Assembly: GCA_025925185.1 (NCBI GenBank)
Contig: JAICLV010000039.1
Coordinates: 1 to 16,939, forward strand
Source: Acidothermaceae bacterium
GTDB taxonomy: Bacteria; Actinomycetota; Actinomycetes; Acidothermales; Acidothermaceae
Length of the DNA: 16,939 bases
Direction of reading: 5' to 3'
Shown here one piece after another: positions 9,986 to 16,939 of the stretch; position 1 is the first letter of the stretch, and each line of letters starts with the position of its first letter. Below the pieces are notes generated by a model. It did no database searches. It was not told the DNA's origin and worked only from the letters and a program-made list of their open reading frames with translations. Made by a program: the position numbers and the translations under genes.

Positions 9986-11044
9986 CTAGCTGTCGCCCGA
10001 AGCCAGCAGCGTGAGCTGTTCTGGTTCGGCCGGGGTTTGCGCTTCAGGCGGCCGCTGTCGGTGCGCCGGTGTGCGGTCGGCGGATGTTGTTCGACCGTTG
10101 CCGGCCGCCGTGGCGAGTTCGCGCACCTGCGCGCACACGTCGTCCTGAAAAGCCTTTGGCGCGTACGACGATCTCGCGTACAGCTGGTTGTACATCGGCA
10201 CCAAGCCGGGGTGCGTGGCGGACAGCCAGCCCATGAACCACTCACGCGCTCCCGGACGCAGGTGCAAGACGATGGGTGTGACATGGGTGGCGCCGGCAGC
10301 CGCGATCGCTTCGATCGTCGCGGCGAGTTGTTCGGGGGAGTCGGTCAGGCCCGGCAGGATTGGCGCCATGAGCACGCCGCACTTCACACCAGCCGCGTTG
10401 AGCGTGCGGCAGACTTCCAGTCTTTTCAGGGGATTAGGCGTACCGGGCTCGACCTCGCGCCACAACGCCTGGTCGACGAAACCGACCGAGACCGCCGTCG
10501 AGACGTCGGTGACGCGCGCCGCCGAAACAAGCAAGTCGAGGTCGCGCAGGATGAGCGAGCCCTTCGTCAATATCGAGAACGGGTTCGCCCGCTCGGTGAG
10601 GGCCGAGATGATGCCCGGCATCAGCCGGTATCGGCCTTCGGCGCGTTGGTAGCAGTCGACGTTTGTGCCTATCGCGACGGGTTGGCCGCGCCAGGACTTG
10701 CGCGCGAGCTCGCGGCGCAGCAGATCGGGCGCGTTGACCTTCACCACGACCTTGGTGTCGAAGTCGAGGCCGGCGCCGAGGTCGAGATAGGTGTGGGTGT
10801 TGCGCGCGAAGCAGTAGCGGCATGCGTGCGAACAGCCTCGATACGGGTTGATCGTCCAGTCGAACGGCACTCGCGACACCGCGGGCACCCGGTTGAGGAT
10901 TGATCGCGCGTGCACTTCGAAGAACGTCATGCCGGCGAAGGTGGGGGAGTCGAAGGTGCGGACGACGGCGGGCCGCGCGAACAGGGCGTCGTCCGCGGCT
11001 TTCACGTCGTCGCTGGGAGACAACAGCATCGAGTCCCACCGCAT
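9986..11044 (-). CDS. Radical SAM protein, Rv2578c-like (spore photoproduct lyase-related group)
   Basis: The iron-sulfur cluster motif is C71-S-H-A-C75-R-Y-C78, in NPYRGCSHACRYCFARNTHTYL. Other family segments are FDTKVVVKVNAPDLLRRELA, AIGTNVDCYQRAEGRYRLMPGII, FSILTKGSLILRDLDLL and APILPGLTDS. The protein reduces SAM to a radical, but the substrate of this group is unknown; similarity to spore photoproduct lyase suggests nucleic acid or a peptide. I start it at ATG 11044 (352 aa), because homologues begin MRW and because an ATG at 11053 would abut the LexA-type box and lie upstream of the predicted transcript start. A variable Pro/Thr-rich tail ends the protein (QLTLL near the end). It may form an operon with the HAD phosphatase gene. 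No intein is present. Confidence 0.88.
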   Translation of the reverse strand: MRWDSMLLSPSDDVKAADDALFARPAVVRTFDSPTFAGMTFFEVHARSILNRVPAVSRVPFDWTINPYRGCSHACRYCFARNTHTYLDLGAGLDFDTKVVVKVNAPDLLRRELARKSWRGQPVAIGTNVDCYQRAEGRYRLMPGIISALTERANPFSILTKGSLILRDLDLLVSAARVTDVSTAVSVGFVDQALWREVEPGTPNPLKRLEVCRTLNAAGVKCGVLMAPILPGLTDSPEQLAATIEAIAAAGATHVTPIVLHLRPGAREWFMGWLSATHPGLVPMYNQLYARSSYAPKAFQDDVCAQVRELATAAGNGRTTSADRTPAHRQRPPEAQTPAEPEQLTLLASGDS

Positions 11045-11053
11045 GCGGCCCAT

Positions 11054-11069
11054 TAGAACATACGTTCGA
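11054..11069 (-). promoter_or_regulatory. LexA (SOS) box at the radical SAM gene
   Basis: On the minus strand the site reads TCGAAC-GTAT-GTTCTA, matching the mycobacterial and actinobacterial SOS box TCGAAC-N4-GTTCGA at 11 of 12 defined positions. A -10-like TATGTT (11062-11057) lies inside it, giving a predicted start near 11050. LexA bound here would cover the promoter. Confidence 0.75.
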
Positions 11070-11092
11070 ATCGGCGTCGAGCACCCTCACGA

Positions 11093-12736
<1,644 letters not shown>

Positions 12737-12793
12737 GTCAGCTGGCTACCCCGTGCGCACGACGATCAAGCGGTCGAACGCACGCCTGACATC

Positions 12794-13720
12794 ATGGGCT
12801 ATGTGGGCGAGGTGGCGACGGTGGCGAGGGCCGAGTTGGCGGCACCGTCGCAGACCGATCTGTTGCTGATCGCGGTGGCCGTGACCGCCGTCTCGACGTC
12901 CGGGCCGTTGATCGCGGCGACGGCCGCGCCCGCCTTGGCAATCGCGTTCTGGCGGAACGCGGCCGCGGCAGGGGTGTTGCTGCCCATCACGCTGACGCGG
13001 CGCGGACCGCGCCTGCAAACGCTTCGCCGCTTCGAGTGGCGGCTCATGGGCGGCGCGGGCGTTTTGCTCGCCGCGCACTTCGCCACGTGGATCACCAGCC
13101 TGCGGTTCACCTCGGTCGCGTCGTCCACCGCCTTGGTCGCGACACAGCCGGCGTGGGCGGCGCTGATGGCGCGATCGCGGGGCGCCGTCATCAGTCGGAC
13201 GGCGTGGGGGGGCATCGCGCTGGCGGTCTTGTCGGCCGGGTTGTTGACCGGTATCGACGTGCATCTGTCGGCCCGCGCGCTGACCGGGGATCTGCTTGCG
13301 CTGGTGGGTGGCGTCTTGGCCGCTGGTTATGTGACGGCAGGCGCGGCGGTGCGTCGCACGGTCGACACGACGACGTACACGTCCGTTTGCTACAGCACCA
13401 CGGCGGTCGTTTTGCTGGTGGTTTGCCTTGTGGGAAGGCAAAGTCTCGCGGGCTACTCGGCGAGCGATTGGCTGCGCATCGCCGGCCTGGTCGTTGGCGC
13501 GCAGCTGCTCGGGCACTCGGTGTTCAACAAGGTGTTGCGGACGACGAGCGCCACGGTCGTGAGCCTGTCGATTCTCTTTGAGGTGCCCGGCGCCACGTTG
13601 ATCGCGGCGATTTTCCTTCACCAGTCGGTGCATCCGTCGCAGGTGCCGGCCGCGTTGCTGCTGCTCGCTGGTCTCGCGCTGGTCATCCGCTCGGGCGCGC
13701 GCGGCATGCCGGCCGAGTAA
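12794..13720 (+). CDS. EamA-family (drug/metabolite transporter superfamily) permease
   Basis: Starting at ATG 12794 the protein has 308 residues and about ten hydrophobic helices in two EamA halves, the normal DMT layout. Typical pieces are AFWRNAAAAGVLLPITL in helix two, HFATWITSLRFTSVASSTALVATQPAW around helices three and four, and GHSVFNKVLRTTSATVVSLSILFEVPGATLIAAIF in the second half. The substrate (amino acid, nucleotide sugar or drug export) cannot be told from sequence. The frame is open upstream to 12668, but that would overlap the divergent kinase gene, so the later ATG is better. There is no clear Shine-Dalgarno. It ends TAA at 13718-13720, convergent with the DUF222 gene. Confidence 0.9.
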   Translation: MGYVGEVATVARAELAAPSQTDLLLIAVAVTAVSTSGPLIAATAAPALAIAFWRNAAAAGVLLPITLTRRGPRLQTLRRFEWRLMGGAGVLLAAHFATWITSLRFTSVASSTALVATQPAWAALMARSRGAVISRTAWGGIALAVLSAGLLTGIDVHLSARALTGDLLALVGGVLAAGYVTAGAAVRRTVDTTTYTSVCYSTTAVVLLVVCLVGRQSLAGYSASDWLRIAGLVVGAQLLGHSVFNKVLRTTSATVVSLSILFEVPGATLIAAIFLHQSVHPSQVPAALLLLAGLALVIRSGARGMPAE

Positions 13721-13771
13721 ATTTCCTCTGTGAGAGCAGGGCTAAATGCCACCTGTCCGGAACGCTGAATC

Positions 13772-13785
13772 AGCCCGAAAGGGCT
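13772..13785. other. Small hairpin between convergent genes
   Basis: AGCCC-GAAA-GGGCT is a 5-bp stem with a GNRA loop on the plus strand, overlapping the DUF222 stop codon (13784-13786). It has no T-run on either strand, so a role as bidirectional terminator is possible but weak. Confidence 0.3.
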
Positions 13786-15091
13786 AGGGATCTCGTTGGT
13801 CTCGGGGTGGCACGTGGTGGGTGAGGCCACTGGGGCTTCGCCAGGTGGCGGAGCCGTCGGGGTGGCGTTTGAGTTTCCACGGACGGAAGGTTTTCAACCG
13901 GTGGTGGCGACGGCAGAGCAGCCCGCAGTTGGTGGCCGACGTCGACCCGGCCGGGTGGGCGATGGCGTGGTCGAGGTCGCAGCCCGACTGCGGGTTCTCG
14001 CAGCCGGGGAAGACGCAGCGGCGGTCGCGGGCGGAGATGTAGTCGACCAGCGCCTGGGGCGGGCGGTAGGTGGCGGTCCCGTAGTCGAGCAGATAGCCGG
14101 TGACGGGTTCGACGACGAGGCGCCGCCAGGCGGCGTCGCCGGCGAGTTCGCGGGCGACCTGGGCGGGCAGCGGGCCGAAGCCGGAAAGCTCGGCGGGGTG
14201 CTCGGCCAAGCCGAGCAGGGTGGGCAGGTCGACGATGACCTGGAGTTGCGTCGGGCGGCCGTGAGTCTTCGGCAACGCCCGGTCGGCCAGCGCGGCCTCG
14301 GCGAGGGCAGCCAGCGCGTCGACCCTTCTGCGACCGAGGCGCACGCCGGAGCGGCGGCCGCCCTCGGCGGCATGGCGGGCCTTCGCCAGGGTGTTGACGG
14401 CGAGGAACAGCGCGCTCGCCTCCAGCGCCGGCATGGTGGCGACAATCTCGGCCATGCCGTTTCGCAGCGGGGTCAGCCGCACGTCGACGTCTTCCGCGAG
14501 GGCGTGCTGCATCGCTTCCTCGGCGTGTTCGGGGGCGGCGGCGATGACGGCGCGGCGCAGCGCCCGGCGGAACGCCGGCAGCGACTGCTCGGAGGCCTTG
14601 GGTAGCACCCGCCGCTCGACGAGGGCGACCGCCTCGGGTGGCAACCCGGCGCACTCCTCGACCGCGGCCGCCGCGTGTCGCCAGGTGATCTCCCCGGCGG
14701 CCAGCAGCCGCGTGACAGCGGGCAGCTCCTCGGTCAGGGCGCGGGCGGTGTGCACCTTGTTGTGCGCGGAGCGGGTCGGCAGCCGCAACACGGCGGCGAC
14801 CTCCTCGTTCGCCCAGTCGTCGCGGGTGGTTGGCTCCGGGCCGGCCGCCGCTGCCGTGGCGGCGGCGAGTTGAGCGGAAACCCAGGAGTGCGCCCGCTCC
14901 CACGCTTTGAGAACCAGCAGCCGCTCCCGCGAATCCAACGACTCGGCGTCGAGCGAACTCAGCCAGGCAAGAGCTTGCGGGCCGGGCGGTAGCTCCGCGA
15001 GCCATGCTGCCAACGACCCGGCCGGTGCGTCGCACCCGTCCGCCCCCCCGATGTCGAGGTCGCGGCCGGGGTCTGGCATCGCGAACAGCAT
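13784..15091 (-). CDS. DUF222 / HNH endonuclease-domain protein (13E12 repeat family)
   Basis: This 435-residue protein belongs to the multi-copy actinobacterial DUF222-HNH group (13E12 family of M. tuberculosis). The DUF222 helical region covers about residues 35-330 (WANEEVAAVLRLPTRSAH, GEITWRHAAAAVEEC, YLLDYGTATYRPPQALVDYI near its end). The C-terminal HNH domain has C359-x4-C364, D374-H375 (CDLDHAIAH), N388, C393 and H396-H397 (LLCRRHHRLKT), so zinc-binding and catalytic residues look intact. Such genes spread within actinobacterial genomes and may be mobile or selfish, but no inverted repeats or target duplication are seen here. The start ATG 15091 lies exactly 7 nt after a TAGCGT -10, implying a leaderless mRNA; ATG 15079 is an alternative. 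A longer arginine-rich frame on the same strand is a shadow. Confidence 0.92.
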   Translation of the reverse strand: MLFAMPDPGRDLDIGGADGCDAPAGSLAAWLAELPPGPQALAWLSSLDAESLDSRERLLVLKAWERAHSWVSAQLAAATAAAAGPEPTTRDDWANEEVAAVLRLPTRSAHNKVHTARALTEELPAVTRLLAAGEITWRHAAAAVEECAGLPPEAVALVERRVLPKASEQSLPAFRRALRRAVIAAAPEHAEEAMQHALAEDVDVRLTPLRNGMAEIVATMPALEASALFLAVNTLAKARHAAEGGRRSGVRLGRRRVDALAALAEAALADRALPKTHGRPTQLQVIVDLPTLLGLAEHPAELSGFGPLPAQVARELAGDAAWRRLVVEPVTGYLLDYGTATYRPPQALVDYISARDRRCVFPGCENPQSGCDLDHAIAHPAGSTSATNCGLLCRRHHRLKTFRPWKLKRHPDGSATWRSPSGLTHHVPPRDQRDP

Positions 15092-15097
15092 GCGAGA

Positions 15098-15103
15098 ACG
15101 CTA
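15098..15103 (-). promoter_or_regulatory. -10 element for a leaderless DUF222 transcript
   Basis: TAGCGT on the minus strand fits TANNNT; its last T is at -7 relative to the A of ATG 15091. That places +1 on the start codon. No clear -35 is seen. Confidence 0.5.
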
Positions 15104-15227
15104 TCGGCGTCCACCGACAAAACCGACCCGAAATCCCTGCTGGCAAAGAAGATTCTTATCCCCATTTTCATCCACAAGGCACGTGCACGATTGCCATTTC
15201 GAGAATGCGGGAGGCTGACGGTGCTAC

Positions 15228-15257
15228 GTCGGAAGCTTCACGGTCGGAAGCTTCACA
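15228..15257 (+). repeat. Two-copy 15-bp tandem repeat with GAAGCTTC palindromes
   Basis: GTCGGAAGCTTCAC occurs at 15228-15241 and again at 15243-15256, a 15-bp period. Each copy contains the 8-bp palindrome GAAGCTTC. It could be a paired operator or a simple duplication. Confidence 0.8.
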
Positions 15258-15391
15258 CTGACCTGGCTGCCGAGACGTTCTGCAAGCCGCTGTGAGGCAA
15301 GAGGCCCAGCGACGGCCACCGGCCTTCCGGTGACTCTCATGGCGTAGATGCGCTCGCCCAAGATCGGGCCCGCCCTTGAGAGGATGCCGGC

Positions 15392-16432
15392 ATGCGCGCG
15401 GTGTTGATCGAGTCATTCGGCGAACCACCTGTCGTGGTCGATGTGCCCGAGCCACCCGTTCCCGATGACGGCGCGCTCGTCCGCGTCGAAGCGACCGGGT
15501 TGTGCCGCAGCGATTGGCATGGCTGGCAAGGACACGACGACGGCATCACATTGCCCCACGTGCCCGGTCACGAGTTCGCCGGCGTCATCGCCGCAACAGG
15601 CCGCGAGGTCGGTGGCTGGAAAGAGGGAGACCGAGTCACAGCTCCGTTCGTGTGCGCGTGTGGCCGATGCGAGCAGTGTCTCGCCGGCAATCACCAGGTC
15701 TGCCTCGACCAGCAGCAGCCCGGCTTCACCTACTGGGGTTCTTTCGCCGAGTTGGTCGCGATCCCGCACGCCGAAACGAATCTGGTGCGACTTCCCGACC
15801 GCCTCGACTTCGACGCGTCAGCCAGTCTGGGGTGCCGGTTCGCGACCGCGTACCGCGCCGTCAAGGTAGTCGCGGCGGTCGAGGCTGGGCAGTGGCTCGC
15901 GGTGTTCGGCTGCGGCGGCGCGGGGCTCTCCGCCGTCATGATCGGGGCGGCGTTCGGCGCGGCTGTCGTCGCGATCGACACCGACCCCGAGGCGCTTGCA
16001 CTCGCCGGTCGGCATGGCGCGGCCAAGGCGCTGAGGTGGAAGCCTGACACCGCCGATGAAATTCGCGACGTCACCGGCGGCGGCGCGCACGTCACCGTCG
16101 ACGCGATCGGAGCCGTCGACGTCGTGCGGTCGGCGCTGCAGTCGCTTCGGCCGCGTGGGCGGCATGTGCAGATCGGCCTACTACCGCACGACATCACGCT
16201 GAACATGAGTGCGTTGATCGGTCGCGAACTTCAGTGGCTCGGGAGCCACGGAATGTCCGCGAGCGACTACCCGCCCTTGCTGGAAATGGTCTCCGCCGGA
16301 ACGCTTCGGCCCGACCTGCTCGTCACCAAGACGATCCCCCTGGACGACGCCCCCGCAGCGCTCGCGGATCTGAGCCGAGCGAGCTCAAAGGGCATCACGG
16401 TTATCCACCCAGACAAAGACCGCCGGGGCTGA
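15392..16432 (+). CDS. Zinc-dependent alcohol dehydrogenase, medium-chain family
   Basis: This 346-residue MDR protein oxidises an alcohol (or reduces an aldehyde) with a nicotinamide cofactor. Catalytic-zinc ligands are C38 (GLCRSDW), H60-E61 (VPGHEFAG) and C148 (LGCRFATAYRA). Structural-zinc cysteines are C90, C93, C96 and C104, with an extra C88. The Rossmann motif is GCGGAGLS (173-180), and the acidic D196 after the second strand (AIDTDPEAL) favours NAD over NADP. The ATG at 15392 follows GAGAGGA (15378-15384) at 7 nt. It stands alone: divergent from the DUF222 gene and convergent with typA, two bases between stops. Substrate cannot be assigned; family members include general alcohol and formaldehyde-type dehydrogenases. 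Confidence 0.93.
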   Translation: MRAVLIESFGEPPVVVDVPEPPVPDDGALVRVEATGLCRSDWHGWQGHDDGITLPHVPGHEFAGVIAATGREVGGWKEGDRVTAPFVCACGRCEQCLAGNHQVCLDQQQPGFTYWGSFAELVAIPHAETNLVRLPDRLDFDASASLGCRFATAYRAVKVVAAVEAGQWLAVFGCGGAGLSAVMIGAAFGAAVVAIDTDPEALALAGRHGAAKALRWKPDTADEIRDVTGGGAHVTVDAIGAVDVVRSALQSLRPRGRHVQIGLLPHDITLNMSALIGRELQWLGSHGMSASDYPPLLEMVSAGTLRPDLLVTKTIPLDDAPAALADLSRASSKGITVIHPDKDRRG

Positions 16433-16434
16433 CC

Positions 16435-16939
16435 TCAGCCCTCTTCGCGCGCGGCGCGCGCGCGCCGTCCACGAAACTTCTCGCGCTCTGCCATCGACAG
16501 CTCAACCTTGCGAATACGCACGGCCGCTGGTGTGACCTCGACGCACTCGTCCTCGCGGCAGAATTCAAGCGCCTGCTCCAAAGACAACACCCGATGCGGA
16601 ATCAACCTCACCAACTCGTCGCCGGTTGAGGACCGCATGTTGGTCAGCTTCTTTTCCTTGGTGGGGTTGACGTCCATGTCGTCGGCGCGCGAGTTCTCGC
16701 CAACAATCATGCCTTCGTAGACCTCGACGCCGGGACCGACGAACATCGTGCCGCGCTCCTGCAGGTTGAACAGCGCGAACGACGTCGTGGGCCCGCGTCG
16801 GTCGGCTACCAAAGAGCCCGTCGGCCGGGTGCGCAGGTCGCCGTGCCACGGCTCGTAGCGATCGAAGACGTGGTGGATCAGCCCGGTCCCCCGCGTCTCG
16901 GTGAGGGACTCGGTGCGGGAGCCGATCAATCCGCGCGCC
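16435..16939 (-). CDS. typA: C-terminal part of translational GTPase TypA/BipA (5' end outside window)
   Basis: The frame is open at the right edge ([19 protein letters not shown] at the boundary), so about 168 residues of the C-terminus are present. They cover the end of the EF-G-like domain V and the BipA-specific C-terminal domain: [66 protein letters not shown]. These are diagnostic for TypA/BipA, a ribosome-binding GTPase that assists ribosome assembly and stress growth; the GTPase domain is not in the window. It ends with a short basic tail ([13 protein letters not shown]). It is convergent with the dehydrogenase gene, with two bases between the stop codons. Confidence 0.95.
   Translation of the reverse strand, partial: ARGLIGSRTESLTETRGTGLIHHVFDRYEPWHGDLRTRPTGSLVADRRGPTTSFALFNLQERGTMFVGPGVEVYEGMIVGENSRADDMDVNPTKEKKLTNMRSSTGDELVRLIPHRVLSLEQALEFCREDECVEVTPAAVRIRKVELSMAEREKFRGRRARAAREEG

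Larger units (their letters stand above)
15092..15391. other. 300-nt intergenic region between divergent DUF222 and alcohol dehydrogenase genes
   Basis: No supported gene lies here. From the left it holds the leaderless -10 of the DUF222 gene, an AT-richer stretch (15118-15178), a two-copy 15-bp repeat (15228-15257), a perfect 6-bp hairpin (CACCGG 15317-15322, CCGGTG 15327-15332) and the dehydrogenase ribosome-binding site. I found no convincing plus-strand promoter for the dehydrogenase. Confidence 0.7.

Noticed and set aside
12737..12793. Bidirectional promoter between the kinase-like and EamA genes
   Set aside because: 57 bases only; TTGATC and TAGCCA on the minus strand are 15 nt apart with a poor -10, and nothing convincing is on the plus strand.
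13721..13783. Rho-independent terminator between the EamA and DUF222 genes
   Set aside because: The 5-bp hairpin lacks a T-run on either strand; listed only as a hairpin.
15085..15110. SOS box ahead of the DUF222 gene, as some 13E12-family genes have
   Set aside because: Only one half-site is partly matched (GTTCTC); the other half has no resemblance to TCGAAC.
13770..15146. 458-codon frame on the same strand as the DUF222 gene, longer than it
   Set aside because: The product is Arg/Ala/Pro-rich low-complexity sequence; the overlapping 435-codon frame has clear DUF222 and HNH motifs.

Overview
The window is GC-rich DNA from an actinomycete (phylum Actinomycetota). The first 9.4 kb carries the actinobacterial neighbourhood that in Mycobacterium tuberculosis runs from Rv1823 to Rv1832: DUF881, small basic protein, DUF881, gcvH, garA, ftsR, bifunctional nuclease, a second MerR gene and gcvP. 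A zinc ribbon in front of the GarA FHA domain, an EamA transporter and a DUF222/HNH gene also suggest a free-living, non-mycobacterial actinomycete. I cannot name a genus from the sequence alone.

Left part (1-3345, + strand): the 3' end of a sugar nucleotidyltransferase/phosphohexomutase-like gene is followed by DUF881-sbp-DUF881 and gcvH. Three junctions overlap by exactly 4 nt (GTGA, ATGA, GTGA). The fourth would too if the first DUF881 gene starts at an unusual CTG. This looks like one translationally coupled envelope/division-associated operon with gcvH attached.

Middle (3346-6195, + strand): garA has its own strong promoter with a perfect inverted repeat at the predicted transcription start. 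It is followed by the MerR-type cell-division regulator ftsR, a bifunctional nuclease (DUF151) gene, and a second MerR gene with its own near-consensus promoter and an inverted repeat upstream. The two inverted repeats share a TCA-N9-TGA core. gcvP (6542-9415) lies behind a tandem glycine riboswitch, so the P protein is glycine-controlled while the H protein gene sits in a different unit.

Right part (9412-16939) is mixed. On the minus strand lie an ABC1/UbiB-family kinase-like gene, a radical SAM gene of the Rv2578c type with a near-perfect LexA (SOS) box at its start, and a PNKP-like HAD phosphatase whose stop codon shares a CTAG with the gcvP stop. An EamA transporter diverges from the kinase gene. 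It is followed by a minus-strand DUF222/HNH gene with a leaderless-type promoter, a zinc alcohol dehydrogenase (+), and the 3' end of typA (-).

Most of the window is conserved core genome. I saw no CRISPR array, insertion sequence, tRNA or rRNA, and no convincing new multi-gene system. The features most worth a second look are the SOS-type operon candidate at 9412-11069, the two matching inverted repeats in the MerR/garA region, the duplicated start region of the first DUF881 gene, and in-frame micro-repeats in several proteins.
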